A stretch of 64,000 bases of DNA from Guadua angustifolia (taxonomy: Eukaryota; Streptophyta; Magnoliopsida; Poales; Poaceae). Both the position numbers and the translations under genes were made by a program. Positions within the stretch are counted from its first letter, which is position 1. The number at the start of each line of letters is the position of its first letter. The DNA is taken from contig CM070508.1 of NCBI GenBank assembly GCA_036346375.1, forward strand, positions 19,598,852-19,662,851, in the 5' to 3' direction. This document shows positions 22,861-34,056 of this stretch, piece by piece. Under the pieces are notes generated by a model that saw only the letters and a list, made by a program, of their open reading frames with translations, ran no database searches and was not told the origin of the DNA.

Positions 22861-23556
22861 CCCATTTAAACCCTTCTTCCTCCATGAGCCTGCAGGCTGC
22901 AGCAGAGGTATGATCGAACAGAGAAGGGCCGGCCAAGCACTGTTCTTGGGGAGCTGCTGTCCAAATTTTTAATTGGGGGTGATTAGCTCCAAATTAAGTG
23001 TTTCAAGGTTAGTGACATCATGCCAACATCCTTCTCACCTAGATATTGCAATTTTTTTCAATGGATGTGGAGAAATCTTGAACTTTTTAGGCAAGAACAT
23101 GCATGATCAAATTGTAGGGAGTTCTTCCCCAAAATTTATTTTGTATGCTTGTTTTTGTTGTTGTATGAAGATGTAGGGTGTAGATCTAGGTGCTTGTACT
23201 TTTAGAATCTTAAATATCACAATAAGTTGGGGAGATCTAGGTACATTGCAAGGAAGTAATTATTGGTGTATGAAATAAAATAGAAAAAATGTAGAAGGAT
23301 AAAAAATAATTACAAAGGTAGAAAGGGATAAAAAATTAGAAAGGTATGTTTTTAATTGTATGATGGTGTAGGTGGAGCTTTTTTGTTGGAGAAGAAAAAA
23401 TATGGTCATTAATTGTAGACTCAAGAAGGAAAAAATAATTAGAAAGGTAGATTTAAGAGCTTGTGAGCTATAGATTTTAAATGTACCTATAAGTTAGGTT
23501 ATAATTTTTGTAACGAAATTTGTTATAATTTTTAATGAAATTATAACATGGTGTAG
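22861..23556 (+). other. Leader upstream of the CACTA 1 transposase gene
   Basis: No coding content is recognised. The sequence is AT-rich with A-rich imperfect repeats around 23270-23480. It probably contains the promoter and leader of the transposase gene. Confidence 0.5.
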
Positions 23557-26500
23557 ATGAATCGGCAATGGATGTACAATGCGGACCGTCGCTCGAGAGA
23601 GTTCATTGATGGCGTGCAGTCTTTTCTCGATGCGGCCGTTGCATTCTTGCCTCTAGGCAGCTTCATATGTTGTCCGTGTGTAGATTGCAAGAACGAGAAG
23701 GAGTACTCCCAGCGATGGCAAGTTATGAACCACTTGATCATGAGAGGTTTCATGCCAAACTATACCTGTTGGACCAACTATGGCGGTTGAGGCGATTAGC
23801 CAGAAGACGATGAAGAAGGCGAGGAAGAGGAACATGGATTCAATAAGATCCCGGACGGCACGCACATCTTGCTCCGTGGAATAAATACTTGGTGACTTTG
23901 GTGATGATGAGCTAGACCAGATCTTTGCGTGACGGAGAGGGAGACTACACGGATGAAAGACAGTTCGAGAAGTTCCAGGTAAGATGTTAGAGGACCATAG
24001 AACTCCTTTGTACCCAAAGCGTAGGCGAGAGCCACACAAAGCTGCGTACACACATCGAACTCATGCAATGGAAGGCTACAAATGGTGTGTCGATAAGGAT
24101 TCAATGAGTTGTTATCACTCGTAAAGAAGTTGCTTCCGAAGATAACACTCTTCCGAATCTACATATGAAGCCAAGCAAGTAAATGCGCCCTTTGGGATTG
24201 GAAGTACGTGAAGATACACGCATGTCCTAATGATTGTATCCTGTATCGTAATGAGTATGCCGATTTGGATGTTTGTCCAGTGTGCAAAGAATCACGGTAT
24301 AAGGTGAAGCGTGACGATCCAGGTGAAATAAATGGGGAGCGTAAGAAGAAGAGACCTCCAGCTAAAGTGTTGTGGTATTTCCTTCTGATCCCCCGATTGA
24401 AATGTCTGTTTGCTAACAAAGCGCATGCCCAGATGATGCGTTGGCACAAAGAAGAGCGTAAGGACGACGGGATGCTTAGACACCCTGCAGATGGCTCACA
24501 GTGGAGGAAAGTCGACCGGACGTACCCGGACTTCGCAGATGAGGTGAGAAACACAAGGTTTGGGTTGAGCACCGATGGGATGAATCCTTTCAGAGAATTG
24601 AGCAGCAGCCATAGCACCTGCCCTGTTACACTATGTATCTATAACATTCCTCCATGGCTGTGCATGAAGCGAAAGTACATCATGATGCCGTTGTTGATCC
24701 AAGGCCCCAAGCAACACGGAAATGACATCGATGTTCACCTGAAACCATTGGTTGAAGATCTTGTGACGCTAGGGATGATGGTGCAAGGGTATGGGATGAG
24801 TACAAAAGGCGAGATTTCACCCTACGTGCATTGTTATTTGTAACAATCAACGATCGCCTCGCTCTCGGAACTCCGTCCGCCTAACTGTCAAAGGATATAG
24901 AGCTTGCATGCATTGCTTAGATGAAATGGACGGCATGTACCGAAAAACTCTCGGAAGGTTGTGTACATGGGTCATCAGAGGTTTCTTCCTACGAGTCACC
25001 CGCTTGCGGAAGAAAGGCAGAAATTTAACGGCAACTGCACCTTCGTGCAAGGCCTCAAGATCGTAGTGGGACACGTGTGTTTGCTATGGTAAAGGATTTG
25101 AAAGTAGTATTTGGAAAGGGTCCCGAAGCAAACATGTGCGTAATGAGGATGGTCAGCACCCATGTGGAAGAAGAAGTCAATATTTTGGGACTTGCCTTAT
25201 TAGGAAGTCATGGAGGTTCGTCACTCACTTGACTTCATGCACATCACGAAGAATGTCTGCTTGAACCTACTAGGCTACATAGATATGTATGGAAAATCGA
25301 AAGATACACTACAAGCTCGGAAGGACCTTAAACTCTTGGAACTGAGGAACGACTTACATCCCGAAAAAAGAGGGAAAGGACAACATTACCTACATCCTGC
25401 GAGCTACACTCTAAGCAAAGAAGAGAAAAAAAGCATGATAGAGTTCCTGAACAGTGTGAAGGTCCCTTCCGGATACTCCTCCAATGTAAAGAGACTCATA
25501 AACACGAAAGAGAATAAAATCGCATACATGAAATCCCATGAGTGTCTTGTGTTTATGACACGCTTGCTCCCGATGGTCGTGAGAGGCATAACGCCCGAGT
25601 GGGTACGGGGACAATCACAAAGCTGTGTTCTTTTTTCAACGCTGTTTCACGAAGGTCATCGACCCGGATAAACTAAGTAAGCTGCAGGATGACGTGGTAC
25701 AAAGTGTGGTTAGTCTTGAGATGATCTTTCCTCCTGCATTCTTTGATATTATGGTTCATCTCACTGCTCACCTTGTCAAAGAGATTGGTATTCTCGGACC
25801 AGTATCCGCACAACATGTTCCTTTCGAGAGGTACATGAGTGTGCTAAAGAAGTATGTCCGTAACCGTTCTCGTCCGGAAGGATGCATTGACGAGGGCTAT
25901 GGGACAGAGGAGGTGATTGAGTTTTGTGTGGATTACATTAATGATCTAAACCCGATCGACGTCCCTATATCACGCCATGAGGGGAGGCTACGGGGAAAGG
26001 GATACTAGGAAGGAAAGCAATTGCATGCAATGATCTTCTTACATTTAAGCAAGCACATTTCACGGTCTTGAAACAATCAACTGTAGTGGCCCCGTATGTC
26101 CATGAGCACAAGAGTATTCTACGCGCGATTTCGTGGAGGTCTCGAGGATTGATAACACTGAAGCACATGGATTCTTTCGCGCTTGGTTACGAAGTACATC
26201 CCTTTGAAAGGGCGGACAATGAGCAGTTGTAACGCTTTGGCTCGGGACCATCTAGTGAAATCGTGACATTCAAAGGGTACGAGATAAATGGTTACACATT
26301 CTACACCGATCCGGGATAACAAGAGCACAAACCGAATAGCGGTGTCCGATAGATGCCAAGACAACAAAGGCAAGGTGGATACATATTATGGTTTCACAGA
26401 AGAGATATGGGAGCTCGACTATGGACCTTTGAAGGTCCCTCTATTTAAGTGCCAATGGGTCAAACTGACTTCAAGCGGCGTGAAGGTTGACAAATACGGT

Positions 26501-26857
26501 ATGACAATCGTGGACCTCACGCAAGTCGGCTACAGGCACGAACCATTCGTCCTCGCAAATGATGTGAGACAGGTCTTCTACGTAATGGACATGTCAAGCA
26601 AACCTAAGAAGCAGAAGGACAAGCAGAAAGATTGTAGTAGTAAACCAAAGCGACACGTGGTTCTCCAAGGCAAACGAAGGATTGTTGGAGTTGAGGACAT
26701 CATAGACGAGGAAGAGTATAGTCAGTTCGACGAGCTCCCTCCTTTCGCTGTGGATGTCGACATAAGCCTCCTCAATGACATAGACGTGGATGCTCCTTTC
26801 ATACGTAGCGATCATAATGAAGGAACACTTGTAAAGACAAAGTATGTGACTACTTGA
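23557..26857 (+). pseudogene. TNP2-type CACTA transposase, fragmented
   Basis: Pieces appear in the family's order. At 23557-23787 is the transposase-associated domain (MNRQWMY start, Cys-rich CCPCVDCKN). At 24190-24843 is the TNP2 core, with IHACPNDCILYR, CPVCKESRYK, LRHPADGSQW, FGLSTDGMNPF and PPWLCMKRK. At 25100-25671 come SIFWDLPYWE, the LDFMHITKNVCLNLLG segment, and the start of the domain known as DUF4218. At 25690-26060 DUF4218 continues (AHLVKEIGILGPV, MSVLKKYVRNRSRPEG). At 26240-26580 is DUF4216 (YYGFTEEIWELDYG, LFKCQWV). Frames change many times and stops occur, for instance near 23787, 24843 and 26230. The intact protein would recognise the ends and cut the element out. Confidence 0.93.
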
Positions 26858-27369
26858 GATGTACCACTACTGTATGAACTATGTATGTGTACCACTCTCA
26901 GTATGAAACATTCATAAGGAACTAATGCTCCTTTGTATGATGGCAAGTGGCAATGATGTTCACTTTCTTTTTGTACTAGTAAATAAATGCAAGATTACTA
27001 CGTAGTCTCCTACTCACTCTCTCTGCCTTCATCGCCTAGTCTCCTACTCACTCTCTCGCCTTCATCGCCTAGTGCTTGTGGAAGGCATTCTACCTTTATT
27101 ATGAATTTTTCAGATATTCGATATTTTATTATGAATTTTTCAGATTTTTGTTACTGAATTCTACAAATCCTCAATTTTTATTACGATATTTTTGAGATTA
27201 TAAAATTCGATATTTTATTATGAATTTTTAGATTTTTGTTATGAATTCTACAAATCCTCAATTTTTATTCGATATTTTTAGATTCTAAAAATTCGATATT
27301 TTATTATGAATTTTTAGATTTTATTATTAACCGAGAAGGGCACCAAAATTTCTTTGACTTGTAGCAACT
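26858..27369. other. 3' region of the transposase gene with AT-rich tandem repeat
   Basis: A duplicated block around CTAGTCTCCTACTCACTCTC (27003 and 27038) is followed by about 2.5 copies of an 88-bp AT-rich unit (27099-27320). Each unit contains GATATTTTATTATGAATTTT and CTACAAATCCTCAATTTTTA. No gene is seen. Confidence 0.75.
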
Positions 27370-27446
27370 CTTCACATCGAAGCGGTTGGTGTTTTCAACG
27401 GATCGATGTGAGTCATCGATCGGTTGGTGTCTCCAACCGGTAGTGA
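27370..27446. repeat. Internal CACTA-end-like block ending GGTAGTG
   Basis: GAAGCGGTTGGTGTTTTCAA and ATCGGTTGGTGTCTCCAACC are followed by GGTAGTG, which resembles a CACTA right end with its subterminal repeats. The three bases after it (ATG) do not match a partner that I can find. Confidence 0.45.
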
Positions 27447-27659
27447 TGCACGGTTTGAAAACAGAACCGTCTTTCATGATCAATTGGAATCAGCAAATGC
27501 GCGCCATACAAAAAAGACTACTGGATTGCATGAGAAGTAGTAGCTTGCATTATATATGTAAGAGATAATTACAAAAGTATTATAGAAAGCATTATAATGC
27601 TTTATAGATTGCATTATAAGCAGCATTACAAAAATACTTTAACTACAAAAGACTAGCTA

Positions 27660-28029
27660 CTAAATCGTTGTCTGGAGGAGGAGGCCGAGGGTCGCTTGAG
27701 TCCTCGCCGCGCCATCCGGGTCCTCACTCGAGCCGTCTCGATCTGGTCATCCTCCGGCTCCCAAACTGTCGCGATATCCCTCCGACGAGTCATAGCTTTG
27801 CTCGTCGTCGGAGGAGGAGGACGGGCGGGCGCTTTCCCGGCGAGGTGGAGGCGGAGGCGGCCGGAGGGGCATGGGAGGAGGCGGAGTCGATCGGAGGGGC
27901 GCGGGTGGAGGCGGAGGCGCCGGTAGAAGGAAGCGGAGCAGCCGTGGAGATGGCGCCGGCGTAGCGCCGCAACCATTGGCGCATGGTCATGCCGGCGGGT
28001 TTGGGCGGCGGAGGTGGGGTGGAGCTCAT
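27660..28029 (-). pseudogene. GC-rich minus-strand coding-like patch, unrecognised
   Basis: From an ATG at 28029 the minus strand reads MSSTPPPPPKPAGMTMRQWL and continues Ala/Pro/Ser-rich to a stop near 27790. Other minus frames stay open beyond. The composition (GC-rich, low complexity) makes long chance ORFs likely, so no function is given. It might be the first exon of an antisense gene inside CACTA 1 or captured sequence. Confidence 0.3.
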
Positions 28030-28142
28030 GGCGTCGGAGTGTTTTTCTGCTGATGACGGCGTCGAAAATTAAGGGCCTCTCTGTTCTTATAGGCGCGATT
28101 TTGTGTTGGGAAGCGAAACACCTCTCTGTTCTGCTGATGATG

Positions 28143-28272
28143 CACTGGGAAGACGAAACGATCAAGCATTGGGAAAACGAAACGATCAAGTCGAAAAGCC
28201 TCTCTGTTCTTATGATGATGCACTGGGAAGACGAAACGATCAAGCACTGGGAAGACGAAACGATCAAGCACT
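28143..28272. repeat. Tandem repeat, about 24-bp unit
   Basis: Units of CACTGGGAAGACGAAACGAT plus CAAG occur at about 28145, 28169, 28228 and 28252, with an intervening GCCTCTCTGTTCTTATGATG block that is itself similar to 28076-28095. It accounts for the repetitive minus-strand ORF in this region. Confidence 0.85.
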
Positions 28273-28352
28273 GTGAGACATCAATCCTGGATGAATACCC
28301 CAACCGGGACTGATAGTGCCTAGGGCTCCCACAGTAAATAAAAAAAAGAAAT

Positions 28353-28485
28353 CTAGGGCTCCCGGGCGCCAATATGAGCCATCGATGCGGTTGGTGTATC
28401 CAACCGGATCGATGACTCATCGATCGATTGAAGACACCAACCGCATCGATGGCTCATATTTGGCGCCCGGGAGCGGGAGCCCTAG
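28353..28485. repeat. Near-perfect hairpin of about 130 bp
   Basis: The left arm 28353-28397 (CTAGGGCTCCCGGGCGCC, then ATGAGCCATCGATGCGGTTG) is mirrored by the right arm 28434-28485 (CAACCGCATCGATGGCTCAT, then GGCGCCCGGGAG, then GGAGCCCTAG). The loop is about 36 bp. It lies just after TAGTG (28314-28318) and just before CACTACTACAAG (28487). Confidence 0.88.
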
Positions 28486-28486
28486 G

Positions 28487-28570
28487 CACTACTACAAGCG
28501 GTTGGTAATACCAACCGCTTGTAAAAGCCCTTCCACAAGCGGTTTTTACTACCAACCGCTTGTAGAGGTG
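28487..28570. repeat. Internal CACTA terminus-like block
   Basis: CACTACTACAAGCGG followed by GGTTGGTAATACCAACCGCT and CCACAAGCGGTTTTTACTAC-like repeats. This is a better CACTA start than the true left end at 22579, and its repeat type resembles the right end (33850-34056). The preceding AGG does not match the TGT after 34056. Confidence 0.7.
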
Positions 28571-29507
28571 ACGGTATAAGTACGCCAACAGACCAAATTT
28601 TCCAAGTCCCCGCTCTCAGACCAAAAATTTTCTAAGTCCCCGCGCGCTCTCAGACCTCGTCGCCGCCTCCTCAGCCACCTCGCCGACGCCACCTCGCCGT
28701 AGCCTCCTCCGCCACCTCGCCATCGTCTCCTCTGCCACCGCTCGACGCCGCCCCACCATTCCACCCCGGAGGACCGAGGTATAGCTGCGCACGCCCTCCT
28801 CCTCCCTCTCTAATCCCACTGCCCGCAAGGTGTTCGGCGAAATGCCTGAGGAGTGGTCCGGCTAGGATGGGCGCCAGGGTCTGGAGCAAGAAGAAGGAGG
28901 GAGTGAGGAAGAAGGAGGAGGAGGAAGAAGGGTGGGTGCTGTGGTCCGGAGCGAAATCCCGTCTGGAGCTTCTTGTCTGGGAAGAAATTAAGTGGCGGGG
29001 GGGGAAGAGGCGTGTGCAATCGCCACGCACTACTTGTTAATTTCTTCACCAAGATTTTACCTAATTCAGGTCCCATTAGATCGATACTTACTTGATTTTG
29101 TTAAGTCTTCATTGATGTTTCATTTATATATATGCATTATTGTCATTGGTTCTTTCTCGATTTTGTTAATTAAGGCCCGGATGTTATATAATATGAGAGA
29201 ATTTTAATTTACTATTCTTAGAAGGTATATACCAAGCTGTCTATTGAGCTAGCACCAAAAAGTTCTAAACGTTTGAAGGTTATAGGTACAAAGGGCTTAA
29301 AAGCAGTTTGGTGTTTATGTTCTGTCTCCAGGCGTTATGCTGCAAGTTTGGCTGTGTGATCTATGTCAGTTTTAGGTGTTATGTGTTTCTTAATCATGTA
29401 TTAGTCATGATTTATTATATGAATGACATAATGTTCTTTGAACTGCAGTTGTAAATCGGCGAGGCGAGCACCCAAGAGACAGGGGCCCAACTCATATATT
29501 CTTTAGA
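28571..29507. other. GC-rich then AT-rich spacer in CACTA 1
   Basis: 28600-28800 is rich in CGCC-type triplets and gives long open frames on the minus strand by composition. 29040-29500 is AT-rich and noncoding. It may be the leader with introns of the second CACTA gene that starts near 29946. No domain is recognised. Confidence 0.45.
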
Positions 29508-29710
29508 ATATTATTGCTTATTTGCTCAATAAAAAAATAATGAATCACACGGTCTCCACACTGCATGCCATCATTTCCAAAAAAAGAAAAAAGGTTATAA
29601 ATCCACAACTAGTTAGTTGACATGGAATGTGTAAGTATATGTGAAATGATGGCATGCGTGTGGAGACCGTGTGATTCATTATTTTTTATTGAGCTAATAA
29701 GCAATAATAT
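29508..29710. repeat. Inverted repeat with about 68-bp arms
   Basis: The left arm 29508-29578 and right arm 29643-29710 are reverse complements with few mismatches. The shared core reads GAATCACACGGTCTCCACAC on the left and GTGTGGAGACCGTGTGATTC on the right. The spacer is about 64 bp. It is not at an element end. Confidence 0.9.
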
Positions 29711-29722
29711 GTGAATTGTCAA

Positions 29723-29872
29723 TTGTATAAGTATATGTGAAATGTGTAAGTATATGTGAAATGTATAAGTATATGTGAAATGTGTAAGTATATGTGAAAT
29801 GTATAAGTATATGTGAAATGTCAAATTGTATATATATCATGTGAAATGTGTAAGTATATGTGAAATGTCAAA
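29723..29872. repeat. 19-bp tandem repeat
   Basis: AAGTATATGTGAAATGTGT and AAGTATATGTGAAATGTAT alternate in tandem from about 29729, with a degenerate last copy near 29850-29870. This is a minisatellite next to the inverted repeat. Confidence 0.9.
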
Positions 29873-29945
29873 TTTATTACAATATGCTTGTGTTGTAATC
29901 TGTAATATGGTTGTTTATGTCAACATTTTTTCGGAATTAGGATAG

Positions 29946-31437
29946 ATGGAGCAACCAGGACGTGGTGACCCTAATTTCGATCGCGGAGAACATTCTTCTT
30001 TGGACTCCATCATGTTGGTAGCGCCGATGTCGCCGAGGCTAATGTTGGTTCCGGTGAGGTTGTTGACGTTTGGAGCCATTGGTTCCGGTGAGGCCGTTGA
30101 GGCTGCAGCCGATGAAGGCATTGACGCTAGAGCCACTGGTTCCGGCGAGGATGAGGTATAGCGGAAGAATATAATCCCGTGGACATGTTAATTAATCGCA
30201 ATTCATTAATATAATACACTCGACACGTTTATACATATGTTTGTGTATTTCAAGCCCCATACATCGAGCAACCAACCCAAGCATCGGGGACCTAACAAGA
30301 AGCCATCCACAAAGCACGGTTTACTGACGTTAACAACGAAGGGATGCGGTGGCCCTCTTTCAGCAGCTTGGGCGTACAACAACGCTTGCGGTTATCACGT
30401 GAGGATCACGCCGCAATTAGCATCGAGAAAATGGGCGAAGTTCCTCAAGTTACCAAGGACACGCTCGGCATGATATTAAGGAAAATTTCACATTTCCTCA
30501 AGGGTCCAAGACAAGGCCAAGAAATTCACTCAAGAAGATGGCAACAATGTTTCAGCGTGGAAGGCGTCTCTCACCGCAAGTATGTCCAGAAGGGAGAAAG
30601 ACCCGACTTCAACCAATTTCCTAAGCTGGCGGATCACTGGGAAGCATTCGAGGAGTACAAGCCGTTAGTCGAAGGCCGCATCATGAGTCAGAAGAACAAG
30701 GCCAATTCACAGGAGAAGAAATACCACCACCATCTTGGCACCAGTGGTTACCTCAAGGCTGTACCGAAATGGGAGAAGCGGGAAGAAGAATTAATGGCGA
30801 ATGACGTCACACCGGCTACCACTTTGTGGGATGAGCGCCTGCGCAATTGGTTTATGGGTCACGGGGGGAGCCTTTCAGATGACAGCAGCTTGGTGATGGC
30901 ACCAGGAGTGCAAGAACTGGTCAAAGGATTGTACAAGTGTCGGCGGCCTCAGCGAATGCGTTCGTGCCAGACAGGGAGCATGACGTGCTAACACATGCCC
31001 TTCAAAACCCTGAGCATCCGGGACGGACACGAGGTATGGGCAAGCATACGCCGTGGAAGTACGGTTTCGCCAAGGATGCGGATACGTATAGGAGCTGGCA
31101 GAGAAGCAAAACAAGAGAATCATATAAAGTGTACCAATTGGAACAAGAGCTGAGAGCAACCCAAGCTAGCATCGGCGACATAATTGCGCAACAAGTACAA
31201 ATTGCCCTCAGCAACCTTCAGGGACTAGGTCCAAGCAATCAGCCGGACGCCGTGATCAGCCCCTCCGCGCGGCGGAGTAGCTGCGCGTCCACCGGGGCCC
31301 CTGAAGCGGAGAACTTGCTAGCACGTTACCCCGTGGATGACATAAGGGTTCGCCGCCAGTGTGAGCTACACGTTGATGCGCGTAAGCTCTCCATCAAGGT
31401 GGCTTACGGCATGGCATTTCCGGTGGAGCAGGGCTAG
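29946..31437 (+). pseudogene. Second CACTA gene: plant transposase (Ptta/En/Spm) family, broken
   Basis: A short Gly/Glu/Ala-rich first exon starts at ATG 29946 and reaches about 30161. The next part (from about 30237) has a basic segment PNKKPSTKHG, then shifts frame to read the conserved core of the plant transposase family: FPKLADHWEAFEEYK, NKANSQEKKYHHHLGTSGY and PKWEKREEELMAND (about 30620-30810). Another shift near 30940 leads to YQLEQELRATQASIGDIIAQ, a short coiled coil. Proteins of this family accompany TNP2 in CACTA elements and are thought to bind the subterminal repeats. At least two frameshifts show it is dead. Confidence 0.8.
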
Positions 31438-32471
31438 ACGTTCCACTGCAACGAGATACCCGGGTTACTCGAAGGTCGCGGTGGAGGAGGTCGAGCGGGC
31501 GGACGAACTTAACCTCGATATTCTTTGGAGGCGACGGCGTGACCAAGCTTGGACAGGCCCTCCACAAGATCATCCTCTGGCGTAAACGGTACATCATATT
31601 TCCGAGATGGTGTGGAGGTGTCATCTCCACCACGGCAACCCACTCCTCCAACGTCACCTCCACGCAATGCCTCGCCAAGCAAAGCAGAGCACGCCTCCAC
31701 CACCCGCCCACACGAAGCCCTACTCCGCCACCACCATCTCAAACAAAAATGAACCTCCCCAGGAAAACCACGCCTCCACCATCTCCTCCAAGGAAGAAGC
31801 TCGATAGCAGAAAGGCTCCTCCACCCGCTCCCAAGAAGGCCTCCTCCAGCCGATCAACAAAGACAAAGGAACCTCCAAAGAGGCCATATGATATGACTAA
31901 GGAGGAGAGTGACGCGGTCAGGAAAGCAGAATTGGCTGCACACTTCGCAAAAAAGAAGCCAGAGCCAAAGAAGGTACCAATTGATCCAAAAGCGGCGGAA
32001 CACTTCGCGACATGCCGTGCAAAGCCACTGCCTGTGCCGTCCAACTATGAACGGACAATAATGAAGGCTACACAGAAGAATAAACGTGGTCATGCGGCGG
32101 CGGCAAAGAACAAGAGAGACCAAGATCAGGAGAACCTCGAGAAATTTATGAAGGGTGCAGGACTCAGTTCCGCAGCTGCAGCTCTTGGATTAACAGATGA
32201 TCTCCCAATGGCAAAGGTCAAATGGCAATATCAGTTGGGCCGGGAGCTGATTGACCCTAATGAGATAAAGGATCTGCCAACCAAGATGCGGCAATTTCAC
32301 GAATGGTACATGACAGAGTCCGCTCAAGGAAGAACGATGTTCCCCCTCCGTTTCAAAGAAGAAGATTTTTATCGCGGGGACAACAGCATATGGCTCGAAT
32401 TTGACGATTTCTACAATATTTACCATGTTGACTCCATCAACGTGTCTCTCATGAGCTGCTGGTGCCTGTAA
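31438..32471 (+). pseudogene. Middle part of the second CACTA gene with a proline/lysine-rich linker
   Basis: After a stop at 31435-31437, TKLGQALHKIILWRKRYIIF at 31542-31600 matches the end of a domain often found between the transposase and the Ulp1 part of these genes (DUF8039, from memory). It is followed by a Pro/Ser/Lys-rich linker (31690-31930), then a hydrophilic segment (AAALGLTDDLPMAKVKWQY, PTKMRQFHEWYM) to 32471, where a GTAAGT donor follows. The segment 31539-32471 is open throughout. Function is unknown apart from linking the two ends of the gene. Confidence 0.7.
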
Positions 32472-32547
32472 GTGTCAACCTCATACCTTTACCGTGTGTT
32501 TCCTCGTACAATAAAATTGCAACTCTTAAACTTATATCTTTCTATGT

Positions 32548-33540
32548 AGAATGGAGATACAACGATGTAGAAAAGAGAACATCTTGAACGTGGGCTTCAT
32601 CGACCCAGAGATTGTTAACGAGTACGTCTTTGGATTGAACCATGGCTGAAAGCATGTTGAAGATTACATTCTCGATGCATTCTTGGGACAAACACTACAA
32701 ACCGTACATACTACGCCCTTCAACCTGCATGCGTATATATACAACCTCTCGTTCTTATATTTTCCAAGGCATTGATAATACTACTAGCTAGTTACATATA
32801 TGTTGCAATACATGAATAGGTATCTTTGGATCCTTCTTGTCATCAAGCTTGATAGCGACCGGATCGTTGTTCAAGACTCAAAAGGACTCGGTGGAAAATT
32901 ATCAATATATCATTGACACCCTAAGCAGTATATAGCACATATATATACGATAGTTTTAATTCCTTATTATATATATTGAAATACCTTGCTAATTCCAACT
33001 CGATAATACTCGTAATAACGCATCACACAGGGGCATTCGCAAGGTTCCGAAAGAAGCAACAAGGAGATTTCGAGAACAAATTTGATGTACAAATAAGCAC
33101 TCGAGTACGTATTAAAGAATATTAATATGCCGTAACAGTTTTTCATCCCAATAATAATTGTTTTCTTTTCAAATTTCATCGCAGGTTCTCTGACGCACGG
33201 AAGGAAACAACTTATGTGGCTATTATGTGTGCCACTATATGCAAAGTATTACCCACGGCGATGTGCCGACAACCAACGCCGAGGTAGTGTGAACATGTCA
33301 ATTTCTTAGTACTTAATTACACTTTAATTACATGTCCAGAGATTTATTTACTTCCCACTTTGTCACCCAACATCGATGAGCAAGGCGTGATCCCGCCAAG
33401 ACCGGTTCTGACAATCCAAGAACAACTCATCGGCTTTATTGTCGATTTAGATTGTATCCACCAAAGGCGAGTTCCACGCAAATGGTTGGAGACCTTGTCT
33501 GAAATAAGGACGGGTGAACCGACATCAACATCGACCTAAG
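32548..33540 (+). pseudogene. Ulp1-like (C48) cysteine protease exons, decayed
   Basis: Exon-like pieces follow the linker: MEIQRCRKENILNVGFIDPE (from about 32550), YLWILLVIKLDSDRIVVQDS (about 32821-32880), FARFRKKQQGDFENKF (about 33037-33085) and, near the end, EQGVIPPRPVLTIQEQLIGF (about 33380-33440). WxLLVIKLD followed by VxDS is the catalytic region of Ulp1-type SUMO proteases. The residue before the Leu-Trp, where the catalytic His is expected, is not His here, and no clean catalytic Cys motif is visible. Many large grass CACTA elements carry such a protease-like region. This copy looks inactive. Confidence 0.65.
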
Positions 33541-33849
33541 GGTACAAAGAGCGCATACGCAAGAAATGAGCTCAAGATTCACCCTTTTATTCTTTGAAAC
33601 TTGTAAAAGTGGCTTATTATTTCATGTGTTCATCACTTGTTCATTTTTAGTTTATTAAGTTAGTATTTTTCTATAAATGAACCTGTAATTATCTGAATGA
33701 GTACGCATGAATAATATATATTTAATTATTGTGTCAAAAAACTCCTGTAGTTCTATTTATTTTAATTGTCAAAATCTATATCAAAAACCCCTCTGAAAAC
33801 ATATTCTATATTGAATATAATCAAAACGCTGCGCGTCTTTGTCAGCCTC
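33541..33849. other. 3' region of the second CACTA gene
   Basis: AT-rich noncoding sequence between the last Ulp1-like exon and the right subterminal repeats. No feature is recognised. Confidence 0.5.
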
Positions 33850-34056
33850 TTCACAAGCGGTTGGTAACTACAACCGCTTGTGGAGAGTTTCTCCTAGCGG
33901 TTGGTAACACCAACCGCTTGAAAGTGTCCAACGAAGCGGTTGGAGAACCGCTTCTGATACCCGACAGGGTATCACTCGCGGTTGCTTACAAGCGGTTCTA
34001 AAACCGCTTCTGAAAGCGGTTTCGAACCGCTTGTGCATGCACGATCCACTGTAGTG
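33850..34056. repeat. Right subterminal repeats and end of CACTA 1
   Basis: Repeats of AAGCGGTTGGTAA and CCAACCGCTTG from 33853, then GAAGCGGTTT/AACCGCTTCT types near 33940-34035, finishing CACTGTAGTG at 34047-34056. Confidence 0.88.

Larger units (their letters stand above)
22579..34056 (+). mobile_element. CACTA (En/Spm) transposon 1, 11.5 kb
   Basis: The left end begins CACTGCTACAG and the right end finishes CTGTAGTG, with TGT immediately outside both (22576-22578 and 34057-34059), a 3-bp duplication as expected for CACTA. Both ends carry dense subterminal repeats of the AAGCGGTT type in direct and inverted copies. The interior holds a TNP2 transposase gene and a second gene with plant-transposase and Ulp1-like parts, both on the plus strand, the usual content of large grass CACTA elements. 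An internal patch (27370-28570) also has CACTA-end features, so a smaller element may be nested inside. All genes are broken. Confidence 0.82.

Noticed and set aside
27653..28420. 255-codon minus-strand ORF as a gene
   Set aside because: It runs through tandem repeats (CACTGGGAAGACGAAACGAT units) and GC-rich low-complexity DNA and has no family signature.
28487..34056. A separate smaller CACTA element using 28487 as its left end
   Set aside because: Flanking triplets AGG and TGT do not match, whereas 22579 and 34056 share TGT and the gene content fits one element. It is kept as an open question in the findings.
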